64,000 nucleotides of DNA, from positions 434,001-498,000 of the forward strand of contig NZ_JACLAL010000002.1 of assembly GCF_014280875.1 (NCBI RefSeq). The letters are read 5' to 3'. Under the pieces are notes generated by a model. The model saw only the letters and a program-made list of their open reading frames with translations. It did not search any database and was not told where the DNA came from. The first letter of the stretch is position 1. Each line of letters starts with the position of its first letter. Below, in pieces: positions 1-12,139 of this stretch. The position numbers were made by a program, and so were the translations under genes. Source of the DNA: Paenirhizobium daejeonense (lineage in GTDB: Bacteria; Pseudomonadota; Alphaproteobacteria; Rhizobiales; Rhizobiaceae).

Positions 1-2
1 GC

Positions 3-407
3 AGCGGCCGTTTCTTCACCTTCGGCAGCATCCTCTTCGCCGCCGCGACCTTTGCCTTCTACACCTATGCGGCAACGTCGCTCGAAGTCCTCTTCGCGCT
101 CTATGCCGTGATGGGCCTCTCTGTCGGAATGGTCGGAGCGGTTCCCTACGTGATGGTGCGCGCCTTCCCGGCTCCGGTCCGTTTTTCCGGCCTATCGTTC
201 TCCTACAACATTTCATATGCCGTCTTCGGCGGGCTGACACCGATCGCGGTCACCACCATGCTCGCCGTCAACCCCATGGCGCACGCATGGTATCTGCTGT
301 TCGTGGCGGCGCTGGCCTTCGCCATCGGCATCTACCTGCTGATCCACGGCGACAAGGTCGAGGCCCACGGCGCAGAGCAGGAAACTCCGGCCCGCGCCGC
401 GGCCTGA
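3..407 (+). CDS. MFS transporter, C-terminal part (truncated by window edge)
   Basis: Only the last 134 residues are present; the reading frame is open from base 3 to the TGA at 405-407. The visible part is hydrophobic, with several membrane segments, for example YVMVRAFPAPVRFSGLSFSY followed by a stretch rich in Leu/Ala/Phe and a short charged tail. The pattern of a conserved R-x-R-FSG-like loop between helices 10 and 11 is typical of the metabolite:proton symporter group of the major facilitator superfamily (ProP/KgtP/ShiA type), which import osmolytes or carboxylates across the inner membrane. Substrate cannot be told from the C-terminus. It converges on the esterase gene, whose stop lies 2 bases beyond. 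Confidence 0.75.
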   Translation, partial: SGRFFTFGSILFAAATFAFYTYAATSLEVLFALYAVMGLSVGMVGAVPYVMVRAFPAPVRFSGLSFSYNISYAVFGGLTPIAVTTMLAVNPMAHAWYLLFVAALAFAIGIYLLIHGDKVEAHGAEQETPARAAA

Positions 408-409
408 AC

Positions 410-1318
410 TCAGACCGTTCCCGCCAGCCGGGATACAGCAAGACAAAGGGCGCCGAAGCCATCTTCGGCGCCCTTGCTCATATGACGGGCACGCAGCCAT
501 GCATGCACCATCTGCGGTTCCTCGCGAAACCACACATTGACCCCGTCCTCGACCAGACGCGCCGCGTAAAGACGGGCATCATCCCTGAGCGGGTCGAAAT
601 GCGCCGCCGTCACATAGGTTCGTGGTAGCCCCGCAAAATTTTCGGAGAAGAGCGGAAAGGCCACCACGTCATCCGCCGGCGCCTTGAGAACCTCGCGATA
701 ATAGCGAACATCGGCCGTCGAAAGCCCCGGAGCCTCGCTCATTTCGACATAGGAGCCGGTAATCAGGTCACCGCCAAGCCCCGGATAGATCAACGCCTGT
801 CCAAGGATCGGCTCCGTCCGCCCCTCGTCCCTCGCTCGGATCGTCAACCCTGCAACGAGATTGCCGCCGGCGCTGTCGCCAATCAGCACCACCCTGTCGC
901 CATCGGCGATCAATGCGTCGAGAACCGCCTGACAATCCTCATGTTGTGCGGGCCAGACGTGTTCCGGTGCCAGCCGATAGTCAATTGCGGTGAGTTCCGC
1001 CCCGACACGATCCGCAATCTCTGCGCAGATGGCGTCATGGCTTTCGAGCGAGCCAACGACGAAACCGCCGCCATGGATATAGACCAGCCGCACCGCGGTC
1101 CTCACCTTTGCCGGACGATAGAGACGCACCGGCACGCCGGCCACCTCTCCGTCGAGCTTCACAAGCCCCTCCGGCAGCGCGGGAGAAAACTGGGCGCACA
1201 AGGCGTTGTACCAGATGCGCTGCTGCGAGATCGGGGCATCGACCGCATCGGGCGGATAGAAGCTGTCGCATTTTTCGAGAAAGGCGAGAATGCCCGGTTC
1301 CGTAGGCATGGGTTTCAT
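410..1318 (-). CDS. alpha/beta hydrolase, HSL-type esterase
   Basis: Encodes 302 residues of a cytoplasmic carboxylesterase/acetyl-hydrolase of the hormone-sensitive lipase family. It shows the oxyanion-hole motif HGGG (in YIHGGGFVVGS), the nucleophile motif GDSAGG, and the late Asp (HFDPLRDD) and His (MVHAW) that complete the triad. I chose the ATG at 1318 because GGGAGA lies about 7 bases upstream of it; an in-frame ATG at 1360 lacks a ribosome-binding site. Family members hydrolyse short-chain acyl esters; the physiological substrate is unknown. A 13-bp inverted repeat lies inside its last codons. Confidence 0.85.
   Translation of the reverse strand: MKPMPTEPGILAFLEKCDSFYPPDAVDAPISQQRIWYNALCAQFSPALPEGLVKLDGEVAGVPVRLYRPAKVRTAVRLVYIHGGGFVVGSLESHDAICAEIADRVGAELTAIDYRLAPEHVWPAQHEDCQAVLDALIADGDRVVLIGDSAGGNLVAGLTIRARDEGRTEPILGQALIYPGLGGDLITGSYVEMSEAPGLSTADVRYYREVLKAPADDVVAFPLFSENFAGLPRTYVTAAHFDPLRDDARLYAARLVEDGVNVWFREEPQMVHAWLRARHMSKGAEDGFGALCLAVSRLAGTV
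446..475. repeat. 13-bp perfect inverted repeat within esterase 3' end
   Basis: AAGGGCGCCGAAG at 446-458 is followed by a 4-base loop and its exact complement at 463-475. It lies inside the last codons of the esterase gene and 38 bases past the stop of the convergent MFS gene, so it may fold in the MFS transcript as a transcript-end hairpin. There is no U-tract. Confidence 0.5.
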
Positions 1319-1469
1319 CGGTCCGTCTCCCTTGGGAAGATGCGGTGGATCGCATGACATTTCACATGGTCATGCACATCCTACCGGATCATCATCCGCA
1401 CCATCCGAGTCGTTGTGACTCCGATTGATCCGAAATGCTCTTCCATTTGCGTCCTTGAGAGTTCCAGAC

Positions 1470-2339
1470 ATGGCTTTTTCCATCGACATCCTCGACACCA
1501 TCACCGATCCCGGCAAGGCCGGCCGCCCGAACGAGGACAGGTTCGGTTTCAACCCCGATGCCGCCTTCGTTCTGGATGGCGCGACCGGGCTCGGCGACCG
1601 GCAGTTCATGGAGGGGCATGGCAGCGATGCGGCATGGATGGCGGAATTCGCGGCAAGCCGGCTCGGCGCAAGACTTGACGGTGTCGTTGACGTTGCGGAA
1701 ACCGTCCGGGCGGTATCCTCCGAAGCGCGCGATACCTTTCATGCCATTGCCGGCGAGCAGCCGCGTTATGCATGGCCGAGCAGCAGCCTGACAGGCCTGC
1801 ACCGTACACCCTCGGGTTTCGAATATTTCGGACTGGGCGATAGCTGCCTCTACCTCCTCCATGACGACGGCCACGGCGATTTCGTGATCCCCATCCCCGG
1901 CGCCTATGAATGGGAACAACTTGCCGCGCAGAAGCATATCGAGCGCACCGGCGGCATCGGCGCGTCCGGCAGCGCCGTCGGTGACCCTACGACGCTGGAG
2001 GACCTGCGCAAGGGCCGCTCGCGACACAATACAACGGAAAGCAATGTCTGGACCTTCGGCATGGTGCCGGAAGCGGCCGACCATCTTTACCGGCGACCAA
2101 TCGAAATCACCGGAGGAGCAACGGCAATCCTCTGCTCGGACGGCCTCGCCGATCTCGTTGCCCTCTACAAGATCTACGATCCCGCCGGGCTGGTACGGCG
2201 CGCCGAAACCGAGGGGCTGTTGCCGCTGGTGGAGGAACTGCGCCGCTTCGAAAGGGACATCGACCCCGATGGCCTCAGATTTCCCCGCTTCAAGCAAAGC
2301 GACGACACCACAGCCATTCTCTTGCGCCTAAAGGCCTGA
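1470..2339 (+). CDS. PP2C-like serine/threonine phosphatase family protein
   Basis: Encodes 289 residues from the ATG at 1470 (MAFSIDILDTITDPG); an in-frame start at 1425 would add 15 poorly conserved-looking residues. Motifs match the PPM/PP2C fold in order: NEDRFG near the N-terminus, DGATG in place of the usual DGVGG metal-binding strand, CSDGL in the middle and DDTTAILLRL at the end. The Asp residues of these motifs would bind two Mn/Mg ions. The protein is probably a cytoplasmic protein phosphatase or a relative of one. No kinase gene is adjacent, so the substrate is unknown. It stands alone between divergent/convergent neighbours. Confidence 0.65.
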   Translation: MAFSIDILDTITDPGKAGRPNEDRFGFNPDAAFVLDGATGLGDRQFMEGHGSDAAWMAEFAASRLGARLDGVVDVAETVRAVSSEARDTFHAIAGEQPRYAWPSSSLTGLHRTPSGFEYFGLGDSCLYLLHDDGHGDFVIPIPGAYEWEQLAAQKHIERTGGIGASGSAVGDPTTLEDLRKGRSRHNTTESNVWTFGMVPEAADHLYRRPIEITGGATAILCSDGLADLVALYKIYDPAGLVRRAETEGLLPLVEELRRFERDIDPDGLRFPRFKQSDDTTAILLRLKA

Positions 2340-2532
2340 CGCCCGCACAGGAAAACGATTCACACTCAAGGCGATAGCGCAAGAAGCGGAATCGTTTTCG
2401 CAAGACTTTCAAGCGGCACTGAAGTAGCCGCCCCCAGCCGCCTGCCTCCTGCGGAGCCTTCTTCCCTCGAACGGGGAGAAGGACAATCACGGTAGTTCGA
2501 GCGCCCCCGCTGCCTGCGAGGCGCATCACCCA
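2340..2532. repeat. intergenic inverted repeats between phosphatase gene and metH
   Basis: Two palindromic units sit between convergent genes. The first is GAAAACGATTC at 2351-2361 with its exact complement at 2389-2399, enclosing 27 bases. The second is a 10-bp stem (one G-T pair) at 2457-2466/2473-2482 with a TCGAAC loop, like the short dispersed palindromes common between rhizobial genes. Either may end transcription of the two convergent genes; neither is followed by a clear U-run. Confidence 0.5.
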
Positions 2533-6300
<3,768 letters not shown>

Positions 6301-6340
6301 CTGGCCAGCCTTCCTTACAAATGACAATGAATCGAAATCA

Positions 6341-6358
6341 CATAAAGACATCTTTATG
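6341..6358. promoter_or_regulatory. palindromic operator upstream of metH
   Basis: CATAAAGA-CA-TCTTTATG is a perfect 8-bp inverted repeat with a 2-base centre, 41-58 bases upstream of the metH start codon. Its form resembles the ATAAAGA/TCTTTAT operators reported for ArsR-family SAH/SAM-responsive regulators (SahR/SamR) of methionine-cycle genes in proteobacteria. That match is from memory. No regulator gene is nearby. Confidence 0.6.
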
Positions 6359-6492
6359 TCAACATGCGTTTATCCATTTCAATTGCGACATGCAAAACAG
6401 GAGAATGCCGCAACCGCGACCCCGGTTGCGCGGTGACAATCCACCGGTTTCGCTATAAGAGGTTTCAAACGATTAGAATTCGGGAGGATCGT

Positions 6493-7749
6493 ATGCTGGA
6501 AACAACCGCCCACACAGCCATTGCCGCGAACTGGAGCGACCGCCCCTATCATCGCAAATGGCTGCTCGATCAGGCTGACGGCCTCTTTTCCTTCTTCCAG
6601 CGGGCAGCCATCAACCCGAAGGGCGGCTTCTTCGACCTCACTCGTGACGGCAAACCGCTCAACACCGACAATACCGTCCGCAGCATCCACATGGCCGCGC
6701 GCATGGTTCACTGTTATGCAATCGGTGACCTGCTCGGCCGGCCGGGTGCCGCCGACGTGGTCGATCACGGCATGAAATTCCTCTGGGAGCGCCATCGCGA
6801 CGCCGAGCATGGCGGCTATTTCTGGCAGGTGGATGACAATGGCGTCGCCGATGCTGGCAAGCAGGGTTATGGCCACGCCTTCGTGCTGCTCGCCGCCGCC
6901 TCCGCAAAAACGGCAGGCCATCCGCTGGCCGACGCCATGCTTGCCGACATCACCGAGGTTCTCGAAACCCGCTTCTGGGAGGAGCGCTTTGGCGCAATCG
7001 CCGAGGAGTTTTCCCGCGATTGGCAACCGGTTCCCGGCTACCGCGGCCAGAACTCCAACATGCACCTCACGGAAGCCCTGATGGCGGCCTTCGAAGCGAC
7101 CGGCGACAACAGCTACCTCGCCAAGGCAGAGAGCATCGCCGATCTCATCATCCGCCGTCGCGCCGCCGAACAGGGTTACCGCGTGCCGGAACATTTCGAC
7201 GAGGTCTGGACGCTCGACCGGATCTATTACCACGAAAACGAGATGTTCCGCCCGTCCGGCACCACGCCGGGCCATTGGCTGGAATGGGCGCGCCTGATCC
7301 TCCAGCTCTGGATACTCGGCGGCAAGCGCCACGACTGGATGCCGGATGCCGCGCGCGGCCTGTTCTTCCAGGCCATGTCGCTCGGTTGGGACAAGGAGAA
7401 GGGCGGCTTCTTCTATACGCTCGACTGGGAAAACGTGCCCGATAAGCGCTTCAAGCTGTGGTGGCCTCTATGCGAAGGTGCGGGTGCCGCCCACTTCCTT
7501 AATCAGCACAGCCCGAGCGAGTTCCACGAGGAAAGCTACCGCAAGATCTGGAGCTTCATCGCCAATCACAGCCTCGACCCCGCCTTCGGCGGCTGGCACG
7601 AGGAACTGACGGAAGACCTCCGCCCGGCGAATACCCTCTTTCCCGGAAAAGGCGACATCTACCATGCCCTGCAGGCCTGCCTCATCCCGCTCTTCCCGGC
7701 AACGGGCAGCCTGACCAAGGTCATCAGTGAAACCGGCGGCGCGATCTGA
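6493..7749 (+). CDS. AGE family epimerase/isomerase
   Basis: Encodes 418 residues of the N-acylglucosamine 2-epimerase / mannose isomerase family, an (alpha/alpha)6-barrel cytoplasmic enzyme that epimerises or isomerises aldoses at C2. The start at 6493 has GGGAGG 7 bases upstream. Family features visible are the GGFFDL entry, PGYRGQNSNMHLTEALMA, the His-rich catalytic stretches YYHENEMFRPSGTTPGHWLE and GGWHEEL near the C-terminus. Whether it acts on N-acylglucosamine, mannose or cellobiose cannot be decided. It is monocistronic, divergent from metH and convergent with the efflux operon. Confidence 0.85.
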   Translation: MLETTAHTAIAANWSDRPYHRKWLLDQADGLFSFFQRAAINPKGGFFDLTRDGKPLNTDNTVRSIHMAARMVHCYAIGDLLGRPGAADVVDHGMKFLWERHRDAEHGGYFWQVDDNGVADAGKQGYGHAFVLLAAASAKTAGHPLADAMLADITEVLETRFWEERFGAIAEEFSRDWQPVPGYRGQNSNMHLTEALMAAFEATGDNSYLAKAESIADLIIRRRAAEQGYRVPEHFDEVWTLDRIYYHENEMFRPSGTTPGHWLEWARLILQLWILGGKRHDWMPDAARGLFFQAMSLGWDKEKGGFFYTLDWENVPDKRFKLWWPLCEGAGAAHFLNQHSPSEFHEESYRKIWSFIANHSLDPAFGGWHEELTEDLRPANTLFPGKGDIYHALQACLIPLFPATGSLTKVISETGGAI

Positions 7750-7757
7750 CGCCGCCC

Positions 7758-8960
7758 TTACTCCACGCGCGCTTCGACCAGCGCGCCCTCGCTGATCGTA
7801 TCGCTGGGATGCAGGATGACGGTGTCGCCCTGCTCCAGACCAGCCGCGAGTTCGGCGGTCTCATCGTTCATGTGGCCGATCTCGACCTTGATCTGGCGCG
7901 CGCGCCCGTCGCGAATGGCAAAGACCGCCCACTCCCTCCCATTGCGGAACAGAGCGCTGATCGGCACCTGCAACACGTCTTCGCCCTGCCACAGCGTCAG
8001 GCGGGCGTAGATGCGAAATCCATGCCCGAGGCGCGGGTCCTTGTCCTCCAGGTCCAGGATCAGATTGACCCTCTGCTCCTCAATACCGAGCGCGGAAACC
8101 TTGGTGAAGCCTGCCGGCTCGATCCGCCGCACCCTGGCGGCAAGCGCATGTTCGCCGCCCCAGTCGATGATCTCCGCTTGGGCGCCGGGAGCGACCCGCA
8201 CCGCATCCGACGATAGGAGATCGACGACGATCTCAAGATTGCCGGGATCGCCGATCTCGGCGATCTTGGTGCCTGCCGCAACCGGCTGCTCGCTCTTGGC
8301 CATGACGCCAAGCACCACCCCGTTGACCGGCGCCGTGACGTAGACACAGCAATTACGCTCGCGCGGCGCATCGGATGACTGTGGTTGGATGAGGCGCGCC
8401 TCGGCGCTGGCAAGCTCCGCCTTGCGCAGCTCGATAGCCGCCTTGGCCGAGCCAAGCTGCGCCTCCAGCACTTCGACCTCGGTCGTCGCTTTCTGCAATG
8501 CGCTCTCCGCAAGAAATTCGGTCTTGGCGAGCCGAAGCGCCCGGGCAAGATTGTCGCGCGCGAATTGCAGATCGGATTGGAACCGCTTGTATTCGATCTC
8601 CGCCATGGAAACGGCAGCGCGGGCAGCTTCCCGCGCGGCCAGAAGCTCGGCCTGGCTGCGGAGATCGATCAGCGGCGGATCGAGCGGGTGGATGGCCGCC
8701 ACCACCGTGACATCGGCCGTCACCTTGTCGCCCTCCTCGAGCACCGTGCGCGCCAGATGCCCGGCGATCGGCGCCGAAACGGTGTAGACATCGCGGACCC
8801 GCGTGACACCCTCCTGCGACACGCTGACCTTCATAGCGCCGCGCGTAACCGCGCCCGCGTCGACGGCCTGCGGTTTTTCCCGCAAAGCATAGACGAAACC
8901 GGCGATGATCGCGGCAACCACCAGCGTCCAGATGAACCGCTTGATCCATTTCCCCTGCAT
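7758..8960 (-). CDS. HlyD/MacA-type periplasmic adaptor of ABC efflux system
   Basis: Encodes 400 residues with an N-terminal membrane anchor (positions about 7-25, FIWTLVVAAIIAGFVYAL), a barrel-sandwich half (GAVTRG...VSAPIAGHLAR), an Ala/Glu-rich coiled-coil hairpin at about 100-200, and a C-terminal beta-barrel region ending in GLEQGDTVILHPSDTISEG. This is the membrane-fusion protein layout that links an inner-membrane pump to the outside of the cell. It is the third gene of an operon with the FtsX-type permease (6-base gap) and the ATPase, which together make a MacAB-like exporter. Substrate is unknown; no outer-membrane channel gene is adjacent. Confidence 0.85.
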   Translation of the reverse strand: MQGKWIKRFIWTLVVAAIIAGFVYALREKPQAVDAGAVTRGAMKVSVSQEGVTRVRDVYTVSAPIAGHLARTVLEEGDKVTADVTVVAAIHPLDPPLIDLRSQAELLAAREAARAAVSMAEIEYKRFQSDLQFARDNLARALRLAKTEFLAESALQKATTEVEVLEAQLGSAKAAIELRKAELASAEARLIQPQSSDAPRERNCCVYVTAPVNGVVLGVMAKSEQPVAAGTKIAEIGDPGNLEIVVDLLSSDAVRVAPGAQAEIIDWGGEHALAARVRRIEPAGFTKVSALGIEEQRVNLILDLEDKDPRLGHGFRIYARLTLWQGEDVLQVPISALFRNGREWAVFAIRDGRARQIKVEIGHMNDETAELAAGLEQGDTVILHPSDTISEGALVEARVE

Positions 8961-8966
8961 GGAGCC

Positions 8967-11330
8967 TTACTCCCTGGCTTTCAGTACGCCCACGAGATCA
9001 AGCGCATCGATACGCCGGCGCACGATCAGCGCCGACACCAGCGATGCGCCGAGCACCACGAGGCTCGCGATTGCAAATGTCGATGAATTGATGACGAAGG
9101 GAATGCGGAAGAGATCGCTGGAGATCCCCTCCACCACGAGCTTGGAGAAGAGATAGCCGAGCAGCCAGCCGAGCGGCTGGGCGGCAAGAACGACCACCGC
9201 AAGCTCGGTCAGAAGCACGCCGGATACCTCCGCCGGTGTAAAGCCGAGCACCCGCAGGCTTGCAAGCTCGCGCGCTCGCTCGGAAAGCTGGATCCGCGCC
9301 GAATTATAGACCAGCCCGAAAGCGACGATGACGGCGAGCGTCGTATAGACGACCTGCATCGTCGATATGTTCTGCTCGACCGTCGCCCGGAAGCGGTCGC
9401 GCGACAGTCCGATCAGCATGGCAAAGGCAATGGCCGGCGCCTGCTTGAGTTCCGCATAGAGCGCCTCCTGCTGCGCCATGTCGAGCGACACCCGCACGCC
9501 GGTGATCCGCCGCCCGTCGCCGATCAGCCGGTCGAGCGCGTCGATGCGCATGTAGGCGTCCGTGCCGACAAGGCTCTGTGTGATGCCGGTCACAGGGACC
9601 GGGATGCGCCGGTGGTCCTTCTCGACCAGTTCCACTTCCACTAGATCGCCAACCCGCGCGCCCAGCATGTCGGCCACCCGCCCAATCAAAAGAAGGCCAT
9701 GGGCCGGGGGCGAAATCGGCTGCATGTTCGCATCCATGATCCGACCGAGGTCGGCATCCTCTCCGATGCCGAAAATCGTCAGGTCCTTCTCCCGCGAGCC
9801 ATTGCGCAGCTTGACGGCAAGCGCCCGGAAAGGCTCGGCCCGCATCACGCCGGGCAGATGCCGAACCGCGTCGAGCGCAGCCACTGACCGGTCGTGATCG
9901 AAGAACAGGCTGGCGTCCTGCCGTTCCATGCGGAAAAATATCTCGTTGACCATGTACTCAACGGAATCGGAAGAAAACATCGAGACCACCAGCAGGGCCA
10001 CGGAAAAAGCGCTGCCGAGCGAGGTGAGAAACGCCCTGAAAGGCGTGCGGACGATCTGTCTAAAGGCCATGATCGTCAGCTGAGAGACGAGCGGCACACC
10101 GCGCGGACGCCTTGAAAACAGAGAACGAAACCGAAGCGGCGCAGGCGGCTGCATGGCAACGGCGGCCGGCAGCGTGATCACCGACCAGATCGCCCGGATG
10201 GCGCCGGCAAAAGCCGCTACAATGCAAACACCGCCCGAGATGAGATAGAGGTCGGGGCTCTCCCGGAAAATCAGGAAGGGAAAGGAAAAGAAGCGGGCAT
10301 AGAGCTGGGTCAATCCGCGTCCCGTCCAGTTGCCGGCGGCAAAGCCGATCGTCACGCCGATCAGCGCAATCACGATGGTAAGCTTTAGATAGTGCCAGGC
10401 GACCTCGGTCTCGCGGTAGCCGAGCGCTTTCAAGAGCCCGATCTGTTCCCGCTCCAGAGCGATCAGCCGCGTCAGGATCATGTTGACGAGGAAGGCCGAG
10501 ACGAACAGAAAGATCGGCGGGATGATCGCCGCCATCGCCCGAAGCTGGTCGAGTTCGTTCTCGATGAAGGTATGGGAGATCTGATCCTTGCGCGGAAAGG
10601 CTCCACGCCCGCCGTATCGGTCTAGCAAGTCGTCTAGCTTTGCCCGCACGTCTTCGAGGTTAGCGCCGCGCAGCGTCGTCAGCGCCGCATTGTTGAAGGC
10701 ATCGTCCATGTCGAAGATGCCCTCGAGCGCATCGCGCGACATGTAAAACACGCCGAAGCGGCGCGGATCGGGCACCATGTCGCCCGGCCCGATCGTATAG
10801 ATGTATTCCGGCGACAGCACGATGCCCGTTACCGTCAGTTCCTGCTTGCGGCCGTTCATGATTGCGGAAAAGCGGCTTCCTTCCGTCAGGCGATGCGCCT
10901 TGGCGAAGCTTTCCAGCACCGCCACCTCCTGCGGCCGTCCGGGTTCCGGCAACCGGCCGCTGCGGATATAAAGCCGGTTAACCGCCGGCTGGCCGTGTTC
11001 CGGCAGGGATACCGCGACCCCGGTCGCTGGCTCCGCCATACCCTCCATGTCAAGGAGCACGTATTCGACGATCCTGAGTTCGGCGCTGCCGACGCCGTTA
11101 ATTGCAAGGATCTGGTCCCGCAGGTGCAAGGGCGCGCGGTTCGCTTCCACGAAAAGGTTGGCGAAGCGATAACGGTCATAAAAGACGCGCCGTGTCTCTT
11201 CTAGCGAGCGATAGGAACCCACTGCGATGATGATGGTTGTCACCCCGCAGGCCATCACCAACGCGACCGCCATCACCTGCGCCCACAGCCGGATGACATC
11301 GCGATAGAGCTTCCGGTTGAGCATGGACAT
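8967..11330 (-). CDS. ABC transporter permease, FtsX/MacB type (double unit)
   Basis: Encodes 787 residues with the duplicated FtsX layout: an N-terminal helix (VMAVALVMACGVTTIIIAVGS), a large periplasmic domain, a block of three helices around residues 270-390, then a second periplasmic domain and a final three-helix block near the C-terminus. Such permeases couple cytoplasmic ATP hydrolysis to movement of substrates held in the periplasm. Start is taken as the ATG at 11330, 2 bases after the stop of the ATPase gene; a TTG at 11339 is less likely. Middle gene of a three-gene efflux operon. Confidence 0.88.
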   Translation of the reverse strand: MSMLNRKLYRDVIRLWAQVMAVALVMACGVTTIIIAVGSYRSLEETRRVFYDRYRFANLFVEANRAPLHLRDQILAINGVGSAELRIVEYVLLDMEGMAEPATGVAVSLPEHGQPAVNRLYIRSGRLPEPGRPQEVAVLESFAKAHRLTEGSRFSAIMNGRKQELTVTGIVLSPEYIYTIGPGDMVPDPRRFGVFYMSRDALEGIFDMDDAFNNAALTTLRGANLEDVRAKLDDLLDRYGGRGAFPRKDQISHTFIENELDQLRAMAAIIPPIFLFVSAFLVNMILTRLIALEREQIGLLKALGYRETEVAWHYLKLTIVIALIGVTIGFAAGNWTGRGLTQLYARFFSFPFLIFRESPDLYLISGGVCIVAAFAGAIRAIWSVITLPAAVAMQPPAPLRFRSLFSRRPRGVPLVSQLTIMAFRQIVRTPFRAFLTSLGSAFSVALLVVSMFSSDSVEYMVNEIFFRMERQDASLFFDHDRSVAALDAVRHLPGVMRAEPFRALAVKLRNGSREKDLTIFGIGEDADLGRIMDANMQPISPPAHGLLLIGRVADMLGARVGDLVEVELVEKDHRRIPVPVTGITQSLVGTDAYMRIDALDRLIGDGRRITGVRVSLDMAQQEALYAELKQAPAIAFAMLIGLSRDRFRATVEQNISTMQVVYTTLAVIVAFGLVYNSARIQLSERARELASLRVLGFTPAEVSGVLLTELAVVVLAAQPLGWLLGYLFSKLVVEGISSDLFRIPFVINSSTFAIASLVVLGASLVSALIVRRRIDALDLVGVLKARE

Positions 11331-11332
11331 GG

Positions 11333-12040
11333 CTACCAACTCACCGAGGATGGTTGCAGCCGGACTGCGTTCGTCACCGCCTCCTCGATCCGCCCGTCGC
11401 GGAAGGAGAAGACGCGGTGCGCGATCTGGCGAATGGCGGCATTGTGGGTGATGATCGCCATCGTCGTGTCGAATTCCGCGTTGACACGGCAGAGAACCTC
11501 CAGCACCAGAATGCCGGTCTTGGAATCGAGCGCACCTGTCGGCTCGTCGCAGAACAGCACCTCCGGTCGCTTGACGATGGCGCGGGCGATCGCCACGCGC
11601 TGCTGCTCGCCACCCGAAAGCTGCGCCGGGAAATGATCCATGCGCTCCTTGAGACCGACCATCGCAAGGGCCTCTCCCGCATCCATGGGATTGCGGGCGA
11701 TCTCCGTCACCAGCGCCACGTTTTCATAGGCCGTGAGACTGGGAATGAGATTGTAGAACTGGAAGACAAAGCCGACATGATCGCGCCGGTATCGCGTCAG
11801 CTGCCTTTCCGTGTGCTCGGTGAGTTCGTGGTCGGCGAAGCGCACCCGCCCGGAGGTCGCCCGGTCGAGCCCTCCCATGATATTGAGCAGCGTCGACTTG
11901 CCGCTGCCGGAAGGCCCGAGCATCACCGCCATCTCGCCGCGCTCCAGCGTCAGGTCGACGCCGCGCAAAGCCTGCACCTCGACATCGCCGGTGCGATAGG
12001 ACTTGGTAACGTCCTTGACCTCGAAAAGCGCTTCGCTCAT
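11333..12040 (-). CDS. ABC transporter ATP-binding protein, LolD/MacB type
   Basis: Encodes 235 residues of the ATPase of the efflux operon. Walker A is GPSGSGKST, the Q-loop is [16 protein letters not shown], the signature is [14 protein letters not shown], Walker B is [13 protein letters not shown] and the switch His is in AIITHN. The [12 protein letters not shown] stretch is typical of the LolD/MacB/FtsE group that pairs with FtsX-type permeases. It is the first gene of the operon, so transcription starts in the 99-base gap before the alcohol dehydrogenase stop codon. Confidence 0.93.
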   Translation of the reverse strand: MSEALFEVKDVTKSYRTGDVEVQALRGVDLTLERGEMAVMLGPSGSGKSTLLNIMGGLDRATSGRVRFADHELTEHTERQLTRYRRDHVGFVFQFYNLIPSLTAYENVALVTEIARNPMDAGEALAMVGLKERMDHFPAQLSGGEQQRVAIARAIVKRPEVLFCDEPTGALDSKTGILVLEVLCRVNAEFDTTMAIITHNAAIRQIAHRVFSFRDGRIEEAVTNAVRLQPSSVSW

Positions 12041-12139
12041 TTCCCACCATGATTGAACAGGGAAAGGCTATCCGAACAGCAAGGCACAGGCTTTGACCAT
12101 TGTCAAAGCCGGCGAAAGCTCCAACTCGGCCGCTCCCGC

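Noticed and set aside
6301..6351. Longer metH start
   Set aside because: The ATG at 6351 lies in the centre of the palindromic operator and lacks a ribosome-binding site; the family N-terminus fits 6300.
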